A DNA stretch of 64,000 nt, from positions 417,525 to 481,524 of the forward strand of contig NZ_QGGP01000002.1 of the NCBI RefSeq assembly GCF_003148645.1, in the 5' to 3' direction. Below are positions 17,204 through 26,109 of this stretch, in pieces. This stretch comes from Xanthomarina spongicola (lineage in GTDB: Bacteria > Bacteroidota > Bacteroidia > Flavobacteriales > Flavobacteriaceae). A program made the translations under genes and the position numbers. The notes beneath the pieces are model-generated. The model was not told the origin of the DNA. It did no database searches and saw only the letters and a program-made list of their open reading frames with translations. Numbering within the stretch: the stretch's first letter is position 1; each line of letters starts with the position of its first letter.

Positions 17204-18154
17204 TTATTTCTTAATAAGACCAAGCTCAATAAGTCGCTCATTTAAAAACTCTCCTGCAGTTATATCATCAAATTGTTTTGGATTATTGTCATCTATACAA
17301 CTTTCAAGCACATCTAATTTCATGTCGCTAATTGGATGCATAAAAAATGGTATGGAATAACGAGACGTTCCCCAAAGTTCTCTAGGTGGATTAATAACAC
17401 GATGAATGGTTGATTTTAGTTTGTTGTTGGTATGTCTAGACAACATATCTCCAACATTTATCATCAACTCATCTGGTTCGGCAATAGCATCTAGCCATTC
17501 TCCTTTGTGGTTTTGAACTTGTAACCCTCTACCTTGAGCTCCCATTAATAGAGTAATTAAGTTAATATCTCCATGAGCAGCTGCGCGAACTGCATTTTTA
17601 GGTTCTTCTATAATAGGAGGATAATGTATTGGTCTTAAAATACTATTTCCATTATGAATGTAATTATCAAAATAAGTTTCTTCTAAGCCCAAATGCAAAG
17701 CTAAAGCACGTAGTACATACTTAGCTGTTTTCTCAAGCATTCTATAAGTTTCCTTTCCTGTTTTATTAAAACTAGGAAGTTCTTCTACTTCAACGTTTTT
17801 TGGATATTCGGCTTCTAATTTTGGATTATTCTCTACATATTGTCCAAAATGCCAAAACTCTTTTAAATCGCCTTCTTTTTTACCTTTAGCACTTTCTTTT
17901 CCAAAAGAAATATAACCTCTTTGTCCTCCAATACCTTCAATTTCGTATTTTCTCTTTGTTTCAACAGGTAAGTCAAAAAATTGTTTTACTTCATTATAAA
18001 GATTATCAACTAAGGTATCGTCTAAAAAATGGCCTTTTAATGCTACAAATCCTATTTCTTCATAAGCTTTACCAATTTCATCAACAAATTTTTGTTTTCT
18101 TACAGAATCTCCCGAAATAAAATCGTTTAAATTAACGCTAGGTATATTATTCAT
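17204..18154 (-). CDS. 2-oxoglutarate/Fe(II)-dependent oxygenase (isopenicillin-N-synthase family)
   Basis: 316 residues with the IPNS-type double-stranded helix: the DIOX_N segment IPSVNLNDF at the start and the iron-binding HGDINLITLL (H-x-D, near residue 203). The distal His with the 2OG-anchoring Arg sits in STIHRVINPPRE, and RYSIPFFMHP lies near 285. ATG 18154 is used; the upstream in-frame TTG adds an unlike stretch overlapping the promoter. The substrate is unknown. It is the first gene of the minus-strand operon; a TACATTTG box lies 28 bases upstream. Confidence 0.87.
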   Translation of the reverse strand: MNNIPSVNLNDFISGDSVRKQKFVDEIGKAYEEIGFVALKGHFLDDTLVDNLYNEVKQFFDLPVETKRKYEIEGIGGQRGYISFGKESAKGKKEGDLKEFWHFGQYVENNPKLEAEYPKNVEVEELPSFNKTGKETYRMLEKTAKYVLRALALHLGLEETYFDNYIHNGNSILRPIHYPPIIEEPKNAVRAAAHGDINLITLLMGAQGRGLQVQNHKGEWLDAIAEPDELMINVGDMLSRHTNNKLKSTIHRVINPPRELWGTSRYSIPFFMHPISDMKLDVLESCIDDNNPKQFDDITAGEFLNERLIELGLIKK

Positions 18155-18181
18155 GGTATTTATTTTAATATGAATGTAATA

Positions 18182-18189
18182 CAAATGTA
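18182..18189 (-). promoter_or_regulatory. Putative -7 element of the oxygenase-SUI1-DUF1835 operon
   Basis: TACATTTG on the minus strand fits TAnnTTTG and lies 28 bases ahead of the ATG at 18154. No clear -33 element was found. Confidence 0.45.
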
Positions 18190-18256
18190 CGAAAACATTA
18201 TAAAGATAAGAACACTAAATATTGTAAGAATTTCAATGAGAATTATCAATTTATAC

Positions 18257-18264
18257 TATATTTG
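18257..18264 (+). promoter_or_regulatory. Putative -7 element for the fused E1 dehydrogenase gene
   Basis: TATATTTG fits TAnnTTTG and lies 13 bases before the ATG at 18278, so any transcript would have a very short leader. It is divergent from the box at 18182-18189. Confidence 0.5.
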
Positions 18265-18277
18265 ACAAACAATTTTT

Positions 18278-20284
18278 ATGAGTACTCACGTGTCTATACC
18301 TACTGAAATACAATACAATAAAGAGAATCTAGATTCAACCGAATTACTAGAATTATATAAAAACATGCTTAAGCCTCGATTGATTGAGGAAAAAATGCTC
18401 ATTCTTTTACGTCAGGGAAAAGTGTCTAAATGGTTTTCTGGTATTGGACAAGAAGCCATTTCTGTTGGTGTTACTATGTCTTTGCAAAAAGATGAATATA
18501 TCTTACCAATGCATCGAAATCTTGGCGTATTCACAACAAGAGAGATTCCTTTATATCGTTTATTTAGTCAATGGCAAGGAAAAGCCAATGGTTTTACTAA
18601 AGGTCGGGACAGATCGTTTCATTTTGGTACTCAAGAGTTCAAAATTGTGGGAATGATTTCACATTTAGGACCACAATTAGGTGTTGCAGATGGTATTGCT
18701 TTAGCAAGTAACTTGCAAAGTAAAAAACAAGTAACTGCTGTGTTTACAGGCGAAGGAGGTACAAGCGAAGGAGATTTTCACGAAGCACTAAACGTGGCAT
18801 CGGTTTGGAAATTGCCAGTAATGTTTTGTGTGGAGAATAACGGTTATGGATTATCCACACCAACAAGTGAACAATATAATTGCGAGCATATTGCAGATCG
18901 TGCTATTGGTTATGGTATGGAATCTCATATTATAGATGGAAATAACATTATAGAAGTATATACAAAAGTTAGAGACATTGCAGAAAGTATCAGACAAAAC
19001 CCTCGTCCTGTGTTACTAGAATTTAAAACTTTTAGAATGCGTGGACATGAGGAGGCTAGTGGTACCAAATATGTGCCTCAGGACCTAATGGATGCTTGGG
19101 CTAAAAAAGATCCTCTTGAAAATTTTCAGGCTTTTTTAAAGGATGAAAATATTTTAACTGAAGAGTTAGAGGTGACTCTTAAACAAGACATTGTTCATGA
19201 GATTAATGAACATCTTCAAATGGCATTTGATGAAGATGCAATTACTCCTAATGAAAGTGAAGAATTAAATGATGTTTACAAACCATTTGAATATAAAGGA
19301 GTTAAAGAAAATTCAAAAACTAACGAGTTACGTTTAATAGATGCCATATCTGAAGGTTTAAAACAATCTATGGAGCAACATGATAACTTAGTTATTATGG
19401 GTCAAGATGTTGCTGAATATGGTGGCGTTTTTAAAATAACTGATGGTTTTGTAGATCAATTTGGGAAAGACAGAGTTAGAAATACACCTATCTGCGAATC
19501 TGCCATTGTTGAAGCTGGAATGGGCTTATCTATTGCAGGAATGAAAAGTGTTGTAGAAATGCAGTTTGCCGATTTTGTAACGTCTGGGTTTAATCCGGTA
19601 GTTAATTATTTAGCGAAATCTCATTACAGATGGAACCAAGAAGCAGATGTGGTAGTTAGAATGCCTTGTGGAGCAGGAGTTGCTGCTGGTCCTTTTCATT
19701 CTCAAACAAACGAAGCTTGGTTTACTAAAACACCTGGATTAAAAGTAGTTTATCCAGCATTTCCAGCCGATGCTAAAGGCTTATTAGCAACTGCTATTAA
19801 CGACCCAAATCCTGTGCTATTTTTCGAACACAAAGCGTTGTATAGAAGTATTAGACAAGACGTTCCTACAGATTATTTTACATTACCTTTTGGAAAAGCA
19901 TCTCTTTTAAAAGAAGGTGACCAAGTAACGATAATAACTTATGGTGCTGGAGTTCATTGGGCCTTAGAGACTTTAGAAAACAATCCAGACATTCAAGCAG
20001 ACTTACTGGATTTAAGAACTTTGCAACCATTAGATAAAGAAGGTATTTATGCGTCAGTTAAGAAAACTGGTCGTGCTATTATTTTACAAGAAGATTCCTT
20101 ATTTGGTGGTATTGCTTCAGATATTTCTTCTATGCTTATGGAAAACTGTTTCGAATATTTAGATGCACCTGTTAAACGTGTGGCTAGTATGGAAACACCT
20201 ATTCCTTTTATCAATCAATTGGAAGTTCAATATTTAGCTAAAGGGAAGTTTGAAGCTGCTTTGAAGGAGTTGTTGGAGTATTAA
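18278..20284 (+). CDS. Fused alpha+beta E1 of a thiamine-diphosphate 2-oxoacid dehydrogenase (branched-chain type)
   Basis: 668 residues joining an E1-alpha domain to an E1-beta domain. The alpha half has the ThDP/Mg motif GEGGTSEGDFHEALNVASVW near 164-183 ending in the ENNGYGLS segment. The beta half starts at about 345 with ELRLIDAISEGLKQSMEQ, followed by GQDVAEYGGVFKITDGF and the transketolase C-terminal domain. Such proteins decarboxylate branched-chain 2-oxoacids (or pyruvate) and pass the acyl group to a lipoyl E2. Fused E1 proteins are common in Bacteroidota. No E2 or E3 gene is next to it, so it must work with subunits encoded elsewhere. Confidence 0.92.
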   Translation: MSTHVSIPTEIQYNKENLDSTELLELYKNMLKPRLIEEKMLILLRQGKVSKWFSGIGQEAISVGVTMSLQKDEYILPMHRNLGVFTTREIPLYRLFSQWQGKANGFTKGRDRSFHFGTQEFKIVGMISHLGPQLGVADGIALASNLQSKKQVTAVFTGEGGTSEGDFHEALNVASVWKLPVMFCVENNGYGLSTPTSEQYNCEHIADRAIGYGMESHIIDGNNIIEVYTKVRDIAESIRQNPRPVLLEFKTFRMRGHEEASGTKYVPQDLMDAWAKKDPLENFQAFLKDENILTEELEVTLKQDIVHEINEHLQMAFDEDAITPNESEELNDVYKPFEYKGVKENSKTNELRLIDAISEGLKQSMEQHDNLVIMGQDVAEYGGVFKITDGFVDQFGKDRVRNTPICESAIVEAGMGLSIAGMKSVVEMQFADFVTSGFNPVVNYLAKSHYRWNQEADVVVRMPCGAGVAAGPFHSQTNEAWFTKTPGLKVVYPAFPADAKGLLATAINDPNPVLFFEHKALYRSIRQDVPTDYFTLPFGKASLLKEGDQVTIITYGAGVHWALETLENNPDIQADLLDLRTLQPLDKEGIYASVKKTGRAIILQEDSLFGGIASDISSMLMENCFEYLDAPVKRVASMETPIPFINQLEVQYLAKGKFEAALKELLEY

Positions 20285-20316
20285 TAAACGCTACAAATTC
20301 TTTTTAATTAATGCCT

Positions 20317-20384
20317 GGTCAAGTGCAGTCGAGATTTTAAAGCGAGAAAATTGAATTGAGTTCTCGACTGCGCTTGAACAGACC
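20317..20384. repeat. Imperfect inverted repeat between convergent genes, likely terminator
   Basis: The left arm CAAGTGCAGTCGAGA (about 20320-20334) pairs with TCTCGACTGCGCTTG (about 20362-20376), with outer GGT/ACC extensions. It sits between the E1 gene (+) and the M19 dipeptidase gene (-). The GTCGAG/CTCGAC core is of a type dispersed through flavobacterial intergenic regions. It can form a stable hairpin and may end both transcripts. Confidence 0.65.
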
Positions 20385-20394
20385 ACTAAGAATT

Positions 20395-21708
20395 TTATTT
20401 TAAAGTTTCAGCATAGGCTTGAACATCATCTAGCACACGTAACAAATTCCCACTCCATATCATGGCAATCTCTTCTTCAGTATAACCACGTTTTACCAAT
20501 TCCAAAGTTACATTAAAGGTTTCGGACGCATCATTCCAATCTTCAATACCGCCACCACCATCAAAATCACTACTAATACCAACATGTTCTATTCCAATTT
20601 TTTCAATAATATAATCTATATGATCTACTAAATCTGCTACATTCACGTTAGGAGGGAAGCCTTCTATAATATTTGCTTTAGCATTTGCTAAGTCTAACAC
20701 TTTTTTATAATATCCAAAGAAAATCTCTTGCTCATGATGGTCTAAAGCCATAACTTCTTCTTTAGAAGCGTACCACTTGACACCTAACGAATCTGCTACT
20801 TGTTTTTGAATGCTAAATATTTCAGCATTTCTTGTTGCCATTTTTTTTGTATTTATATATTCATCTAAAGCAACTACTTGTATAACACCACCATTTTCTT
20901 TCATCCATTGTAATTGTTCATCGTCCAGATTTCTACTTTCATCACTTAATGCTCTAGCTGCCGAATGAGATGCTATTATTGGCGCTTTAGTCAGTTCAAT
21001 CATTTGTTTCATAGCTTCTTTAGATGGATGCGAGACATCTACCATCATACCTAAACGATTCATTTCTACAATTACTTCTTTGCCTAAGTCGCTTAACCCT
21101 TTATTTAGCCAAACACCATCTGCTTCACCAGTATGACTGTCACTTAACTGACTGTGTCCATTATGAGCTAAGGACATATATCGAGCTCCAAGATTATAGA
21201 ATTTTTCAACATTCGAAATATCTAAACCTATTGGATAACCGTTTTCAACTCCAATCATGGCCACTTTCTTTCCAGAAGCATTGATGCGTCTAACATCATC
21301 AGAGGTTAATGCCAATTCTATTTGATCTGGAGCAAAATCTTCAACCAATTTATGGATGGCATCAAATTTAGACATGGCATTATCATATGCTTTTTTATAA
21401 CCCTCATCAGTTAATGTATCTTGTCCTGTATAAACTATAAACCAAGCCACATCCAAGCCTCCAGCTTTCATTTTTGGTAATGTTATTTGTGAATTTAAAT
21501 CTTGGGTATAATTAATGGAATCTGTAAAATTACTTACTTCAATATCATCATGAGTATCAAGTGTAATCACACGTTCATGAATTGCTTTAGCTCGTTCGAT
21601 TAAAGCTAGGGAATCGTTTTTCATATTAGAATCGTCCGTTTGTTTCACATCTTTCTTACAAGAAAAACATGTTATTAGAATCACTAAAGTTAAAAGATTG
21701 GTTTTCAT
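20395..21708 (-). CDS. Membrane dipeptidase (peptidase M19) lipoprotein
   Basis: 437 residues with a lipoprotein signal (CFSC, Cys17) and the M19 zinc-peptidase fold: LDTHDDIEV (HxD metal ligands) near 50-58, a bridging Glu in GVENGYPIG near 150, MVDVSHPSKEAM and PIIASHSAARAL near 220-250, and GISSDFDGGGGIEDW near 380. Predicted to hydrolyse dipeptides in the periplasm, anchored to a membrane. The final motif and length are normal for bacterial members. It converges on the E1 gene. Confidence 0.9.
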   Translation of the reverse strand: MKTNLLTLVILITCFSCKKDVKQTDDSNMKNDSLALIERAKAIHERVITLDTHDDIEVSNFTDSINYTQDLNSQITLPKMKAGGLDVAWFIVYTGQDTLTDEGYKKAYDNAMSKFDAIHKLVEDFAPDQIELALTSDDVRRINASGKKVAMIGVENGYPIGLDISNVEKFYNLGARYMSLAHNGHSQLSDSHTGEADGVWLNKGLSDLGKEVIVEMNRLGMMVDVSHPSKEAMKQMIELTKAPIIASHSAARALSDESRNLDDEQLQWMKENGGVIQVVALDEYINTKKMATRNAEIFSIQKQVADSLGVKWYASKEEVMALDHHEQEIFFGYYKKVLDLANAKANIIEGFPPNVNVADLVDHIDYIIEKIGIEHVGISSDFDGGGGIEDWNDASETFNVTLELVKRGYTEEEIAMIWSGNLLRVLDDVQAYAETLK

Positions 21709-21806
21709 ATGTTTGTTTGGTTGGTTTAAGATGTGAAGTTACAAAAAAGAAGTTCAAATTTTATTTATATATAAATGTTGTATATTTATTCTGAATGTTT
21801 TAAAAA

Positions 21807-22238
21807 ATGATAATCAAAATATTTCTATCCTTATTAATAGTAATATGGAATTCCAGTTGTACATCAACTGTCGAAGATCCTTATACATGGAAAACTATAA
21901 AGGTTACTGTAACTGCATATAACTCATTAGCATATCAAACAAACGATAATCCACAAATTACTGCTTTTGGCGACAGTTTAAAACCTGGTTTAAAATATAT
22001 TGCGGTTTCTAGAGATTTACAAGCTTTGGGACTAACCTATAATACACCTGTTAAAATAGAAGGCCTTGAAGGTATTTATTTAGTAAAAGATAAAATGCAT
22101 TATCGATGGAAAAATAAAATAGACATTTACATGGGAGAAGATGTTAAAGCTGCTAAGAAATGGGGAAGAAAAAAATTGAACATCCAATATGGAGTTATAG
22201 AGGAAGAAGAAACAAGAACAGCATCTAAAAATAATTAA
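21807..22238 (+). CDS. 3D-domain (RlpA-like double-psi barrel) lipoprotein
   Basis: 143 residues: a lipoprotein signal (SSC, Cys18), then the 3D fold. Its signature DIYMGEDVKAAKKWGRKKLNI (residues 106-126) carries the conserved Asp and WGR; VTAYNSLAYQ near 37-46 and GLEGIYLVKD near 84-93 complete it. 3D domains occur in lytic transglycosylases and resuscitation-type wall proteins, so a peptidoglycan-linked role in the periplasm is likely. A terminator follows directly. Confidence 0.85.
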   Translation: MIIKIFLSLLIVIWNSSCTSTVEDPYTWKTIKVTVTAYNSLAYQTNDNPQITAFGDSLKPGLKYIAVSRDLQALGLTYNTPVKIEGLEGIYLVKDKMHYRWKNKIDIYMGEDVKAAKKWGRKKLNIQYGVIEEEETRTASKNN

Positions 22239-22244
22239 TAAAAA

Positions 22245-22270
22245 AAGCCAACATATTTATGTTGACTTTT
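22245..22270. terminator. Intrinsic terminator after the 3D-domain gene
   Basis: AAGCCAACAT and ATGTTGACTT form a ten-pair stem with one mismatch around a short AT loop, followed by TTTT. It also lies just downstream of the tiny ORFs on the other strand and may stop them. Confidence 0.75.
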
Positions 22271-22290
22271 CACTTACTGTCCCAATTCAA

Positions 22291-22422
22291 TTAATGCGAA
22301 TATCGCTTAATACCTGTCCAGAGGCCATCATTTGAGTTATTAAACTTCGGAATGAGTTTGTTAACCGAAAGATGTTTTACCTTCTCGAAAGAATCTCTAG
22401 AAATTTTAATAACTGCTTTCAT
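22291..22422 (-). CDS. Small cationic protein, third member of a tiny-ORF array
   Basis: A 43-residue ORF starting MKAVIKISRDSF and ending LWTGIKRYSH, basic and without signal or membrane helix. ATG 22422 is preceded by an A-rich leader containing ATCAATCAATC, the same box found before the two 28-residue ORFs upstream on this strand. An in-frame upstream start at 22521 would give 76 residues but would absorb that shared leader. Its Trp-x-x-x-Lys-Arg-Tyr tail recalls the WNSKRRYR tail of the neighbours. Function unknown; support is contextual only. Confidence 0.5.
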   Translation of the reverse strand: MKAVIKISRDSFEKVKHLSVNKLIPKFNNSNDGLWTGIKRYSH

Positions 22423-22526
22423 AATATTTGTTTTTTGATTGATTGATCTTATAAAACATTCAACCTTCCTAGCTATCTCTATGTTATAGGCTAACAAAGG
22501 AAGATTGATAATTATCTTCAATACAC

Positions 22527-22613
22527 TTATCTGTATCTTCTTTTACTATTCCAAGTATGACTTTTACTTGTACTAACTCGTTCTGTTACTTGGTTACTGT
22601 CTAATGTTCTCAT
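22527..22613 (-). CDS. 28-residue small protein, paralogue of the ORF at 22659-22745
   Basis: Starts MRTLDSNQVTERV and ends TWNSKRRYR: polar and strongly basic at the C-terminus, with no signal peptide. Codon comparison with the neighbouring 28-residue ORF shows 18 of 29 codons identical, 5 synonymous changes and 6 replacements that are mostly conservative (D/N, T/S, V/I, H/Y among them). This pattern indicates selection on the protein. ATG 22613 follows an A-rich leader with CATCAATCAA. I do not recognise the family. Confidence 0.65.
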   Translation of the reverse strand: MRTLDSNQVTERVSTSKSHTWNSKRRYR

Positions 22614-22658
22614 GATTTCTTGATTTTTTTTGATTGATGAATTTTAATTTAGATACGC

Positions 22659-22745
22659 TTATCTGTATCTTCTCTTACTGTTCCAAGCATAACTATTACT
22701 TGTACTTATTCTCTCTGATACTTGGTTACTGTTTAAAGTTCTCAT
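22659..22745 (-). CDS. 28-residue small protein, paralogue of the ORF at 22527-22613
   Basis: Starts MRTLNSNQVSERI and ends AWNSKRRYR. It is the first of three short ORFs read in the same direction; each has an ATCAATCAA-type box 14 to 22 bases before its ATG. The spacing between this stop and the next ATG is 45 bases. Same length and same start and stop context as its paralogue; substitutions between them are about half synonymous. Possible roles (ribosome-associated, nucleic-acid-binding, or precursor peptide) cannot be decided from sequence. Confidence 0.65.
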   Translation of the reverse strand: MRTLNSNQVSERISTSNSYAWNSKRRYR

Positions 22746-22997
22746 AATTTTAAGTTTTAAAGATTGATTGATACTAAATAGACGACACAATTTTAAAATT
22801 GTTACAGTACTATGCATAACATAATAGATATTTAACAATATTTAACACAAATAGAGTAGGTTAAGGTTAGGAATTATATTGTTTTCTAATAATTTTAATT
22901 AAAGTTTTAATAAAAAATTGGATTTGTATTTTTTAGGAACGATTTTTGTCTAACAACATTTGGTTTTATAAACCGTTATAAAAATTAACGATACTGT
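22746..22997. other. Divergent intergenic region, AT-rich
   Basis: About 250 bases between the tiny minus-strand ORFs and the secreted-protein gene on the plus strand. It should hold both promoters, but no perfect TAnnTTTG with a -33 TTG was found; CTATTTGTG on the minus strand near 22846-22854 is a one-mismatch candidate. Confidence 0.4.
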
Positions 22998-23687
22998 ATG
23001 AAAAACTTTTGCTTCATTTTCTTTTGTTTAGTTACTATGTCTATGTATTCTCAAATAGATAATAGAAACGAATCGACTGTTATACCAGCAAAAGAAAGCA
23101 AGGATGGAAGTGAGAGTAATACGCTTCTAGAATCTAAGCCAATTGAAAACAATGGACTAAGTAATGCAGATTCAGATAGAATTAATGGTTTGTCAGTACC
23201 AAAACAAAACCCTTTATCTAATTCTAACGAAAAAGAGTTTTCCATGTTTGGAAGTGAAGAGTTTGGTAATCCAGCCGAACTCTATTCAAATCAGTTAAAT
23301 AAGCATACTAAATACACTAAAGAAGAGGCAGGTTCCAGAGAGAATGGCAGTACAACCAATCAATATTTAGGAGATTTTAAAACAGGAGTTTCTAAAGTAA
23401 ATGTTATATATAGAGATCATATGTATCCTGATGGTGACAGAGTGAGAGTCTTTGTAAATGACGATGTGGTAATGGCAAATGTCCTTTTACAGTCTTCTTT
23501 TAAAGGGTTTCAATTAGATTTGGTTGAAGGATTTAATAAAATAGATTTTCAGGCATTAAATCAAGGAGATTCTGGTCCAAATACAGCCGAACTTCAAATT
23601 CTGGATAGCTCTGGAAATATCATTGCTTCAAGCCAGTGGAATTTAGCAACAGGAGTTAAAGCCACACTTATAGTTATTAAAGAGTAG
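22998..23687 (+). CDS. Secreted protein of unknown function
   Basis: 229 residues with a Sec signal peptide (hydrophobic 3-16, cleavage near MYSQ). A Ser/Asn/Glu-rich low-complexity region runs to about 125, then a compact beta-rich domain: VSKVNVIYRDHMYPDGDRV, VFVNDDVVMANVLL, ELQILDSSGNIIASSQW. The C-terminal domain looks like an extracellular or periplasmic beta-sandwich. I do not recognise a named family. Its end overlaps the convergent pseudouridine-synthase gene by 11 bases. Confidence 0.75.
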   Translation: MKNFCFIFFCLVTMSMYSQIDNRNESTVIPAKESKDGSESNTLLESKPIENNGLSNADSDRINGLSVPKQNPLSNSNEKEFSMFGSEEFGNPAELYSNQLNKHTKYTKEEAGSRENGSTTNQYLGDFKTGVSKVNVIYRDHMYPDGDRVRVFVNDDVVMANVLLQSSFKGFQLDLVEGFNKIDFQALNQGDSGPNTAELQILDSSGNIIASSQWNLATGVKATLIVIKE

Positions 23688-24270
23688 GTTCTATTTTTTT
23701 AATGTCTCCAGGTTGCATCTCATCAATATTATAATTACCAATTCTTACACGAACCAAACGTAAAGTTGGAAACCCGATAGCAGCTGTCATTTTTCTTACT
23801 TGTCTAAATTTTCCTTCTGTAAGTGTTATAGAAAGCCAACTTGTTGGTCCATGTTTTTCGTCTCTAACATAGCGTTCATGAACTTTAGGTGCAGTTTCAA
23901 TAAGAAAAGCTTTACAAGCTTTAGTAAGATATGGCTTTCCATCTATAGAAATTTCAAGGCCTTTTTTTAGTTTCTCTATGGCTTCAGTAGTAATTAAACC
24001 ATCAACCATAACATAATATTCCTTTTCAATTTTCGAGCTTCTTATATAATCGCTCATTTTACCATCGGTAGTTAATAAGAGTAAACCTTCAGATTTTTCA
24101 TCCAATCTACCAATAGCCATCAAATTATCTGGTGCTTCAATAATGGAACCTAGAAGCTTTTTATTTCGCCTTTTATTCTGATTATTAACAAACTGACTTA
24201 AATATCCATAAGGCTTATAGAGCTTAAAATGCATGTGATTTTTAGTCTTGGACATAATATAAGAAAACAT
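23677..24270 (-). CDS. RsuA/RluE-family rRNA pseudouridine synthase
   Basis: 197 residues; starts at ATG 24270 or ATG 24255 (MSKTKNHMHF). The catalytic motif is AIGRLDEKSEGLLLLT with the conserved Asp near residue 57. KEYYVMVDG near 84-92 and the late motif GKFRQVRKMTAAIGFPTLRLVRVRIG near 152-177 are typical of the RluE/RsuA branch. There is no N-terminal S4 domain, which with the short length favours an RluE-like enzyme (23S rRNA pseudouridine 2457 in E. coli); exact target not proven. Confidence 0.88.
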   Translation of the reverse strand: MFSYIMSKTKNHMHFKLYKPYGYLSQFVNNQNKRRNKKLLGSIIEAPDNLMAIGRLDEKSEGLLLLTTDGKMSDYIRSSKIEKEYYVMVDGLITTEAIEKLKKGLEISIDGKPYLTKACKAFLIETAPKVHERYVRDEKHGPTSWLSITLTEGKFRQVRKMTAAIGFPTLRLVRVRIGNYNIDEMQPGDIKKIEPTL

Positions 24271-24383
24271 TAGAGTTTATTAATATAAAATTGAATCTCA
24301 TTCTAGAATCTTATTAACTACAAATGTTAAAAAAACTTGAGAATAAATTTCTGTTTTAAGCTATAAAAACCTAGAAAAGAACT

Positions 24384-24391
24384 TATTTTTG
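24384..24391 (+). promoter_or_regulatory. Putative -7 element for the helicase gene
   Basis: TATTTTTG fits TAnnTTTG and lies 17 bases before the ATG at 24409. A -33 box is not obvious. Confidence 0.45.
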
Positions 24392-24408
24392 CACATCACA
24401 AAATTTTT

Positions 24409-25968
24409 ATGAGTAAAACCATCACATCTCTTGAGTTAGAAGACAGACAAGTCGGTAAAAACCTATATAGCTATCAAAAAGGCGCTATCGATAAGATTTT
24501 TAAATGCTTTGAAGAAGCTCCTGAAGATTATCACTTACTATACCAACTACCAACAGGTGGTGGGAAAACTGTTATTTTTTCTGAAATAGTTAGACAATAT
24601 TTAAAACACCATAAAAAAAAGGTGTTAGTTATGACTCACAGAATAGAGTTATGCCGACAAACATCGAGCATGCTTGAGGAATTTGGTGTAGATAATAAAG
24701 TAGTAAGCAGTAAAGCTAATCTAGACGACCAATCTCAATACAGTTGTTTTGTGGCAATGGTTGAGACTTTAAATAACCGTTTGCAAGAAGATAAACTGGA
24801 TATTTCAGATATTGGTTTGGTAATTATTGATGAGGCTCATTACAATTCGTTTACCAAATTATTTAAGTATTTCGAAAAATCTTTCATTTTAGGAGTTACT
24901 GCAACACCATTAAGCTCGAATATTAAGCTACCAATGAAAGACAATTATAATGAGTTAATTGTTGGCGAAACTATAGAGTCTTTAATTAATAACGAGTTTT
25001 TATCTCAAGCCGAAATATTTTCATACAATGTAGGGTTAACCTCTTTGGTTGTTGGTGCTAATGGAGATTATACTGTTAAATCTTCTGAAGATTTATACAC
25101 TAATAACGACATGCTTACGAAGTTAATGCAAGCATACGAAGAGCGTTCTAAAGGAAAGAAAACACTGATTTTTAATAATGGTATTAATACTTCTTTACAT
25201 GTATATGATACCTTTCGTTCTGCAGGATATCCAGTAGCACATTTAGATAATACCAATACAAAAAAAGAAAGACGTAAAATATTAAAATGGTTTAGAGATA
25301 CTCCAGATGCTATTCTTACTTCTGTAAGTATTCTAACCACTGGATTCGATGAACCTACTGTAGATTCTATTATTTTAAATAGAGCAACAAAATCTTTGAC
25401 ACTATATTACCAAATGATAGGTCGTGGATCTCGTATTTTACACAACAAAAACACCTTTACAGTTATAGATTTGGGTAATAATCTCCATCGTTTTGGACCT
25501 TGGGGAGCAGATTTAGATTGGCAACGTATTTTTAAATCACCAAATTTCTATTTAGACAATATTTTAAGTGATGAAGACTTAGAAGATACTTTTAGGTATG
25601 AAATGCCAGATGAATTAAGAGCTGAGTTTTCTAATTCAGATGTTGTTTATTTTAATATTAAAGAAACCTATATAGATGCTGTTAGAAGTGGCGAATCTTC
25701 AAAAGTGGTTTTAGAGCGTTCTATAGAACATCATGCTAAAATATGCATTGAAAATAGCGAAGATTTGTATGATGCACTAGATCTTGCAAAAAAACTAGGC
25801 GATGATATTGACTACAGAATTCATCGTTATACCAAATGCATTAGTAAGAGTACTTTTAACTTTGTAGAATGGTTAAAAAACGATTACCGAATGAAACTAA
25901 GAGCCTATTTGCGTAGTAATTTCGATGAAGTATTTGAAGAAATTCATGGCAGACCAGCTGAAACTTAG
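24409..25968 (+). CDS. DEAD/DEAH-box superfamily II helicase
   Basis: 519 residues. Helicase motifs are visible in order: QxxA-like YQKGAIDKI near 24-32, Walker A PTGGGKT near 48-54, motif Ia VMTHRIELC near 74-82, motif II IDEAH near 140-144, motif III VTATPLSS near 163-170, and motif VI QMIGRGSRI near 337-345. A C-terminal region of ~130 residues has no known domain that I can identify. The layout resembles UvrB/ERCC3-like or type-III-restriction-like SF2 proteins, but no nuclease or partner gene is adjacent. Role in DNA or RNA transactions is open. Confidence 0.9.
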   Translation: MSKTITSLELEDRQVGKNLYSYQKGAIDKIFKCFEEAPEDYHLLYQLPTGGGKTVIFSEIVRQYLKHHKKKVLVMTHRIELCRQTSSMLEEFGVDNKVVSSKANLDDQSQYSCFVAMVETLNNRLQEDKLDISDIGLVIIDEAHYNSFTKLFKYFEKSFILGVTATPLSSNIKLPMKDNYNELIVGETIESLINNEFLSQAEIFSYNVGLTSLVVGANGDYTVKSSEDLYTNNDMLTKLMQAYEERSKGKKTLIFNNGINTSLHVYDTFRSAGYPVAHLDNTNTKKERRKILKWFRDTPDAILTSVSILTTGFDEPTVDSIILNRATKSLTLYYQMIGRGSRILHNKNTFTVIDLGNNLHRFGPWGADLDWQRIFKSPNFYLDNILSDEDLEDTFRYEMPDELRAEFSNSDVVYFNIKETYIDAVRSGESSKVVLERSIEHHAKICIENSEDLYDALDLAKKLGDDIDYRIHRYTKCISKSTFNFVEWLKNDYRMKLRAYLRSNFDEVFEEIHGRPAET

Positions 25969-26109
25969 GAACTTAGTTTAGGCATTTTATTTATTCAAAT
26001 TAACTCAATTTACACCAGTTACTTTTAAGAATTTCTTTCTTCGAAAGTGACAAATGTCAATAAATGTTTTATAAATAAACAGTATCTTTAAGTTTTAAAT
26101 AGATAACCT

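Noticed and set aside
22423-22521. Longer 76-residue version of the third tiny ORF
   Set aside because: It would place the shared ATCAATCAA leader box inside the coding sequence; the 43-residue form matches the layout of the two neighbours.
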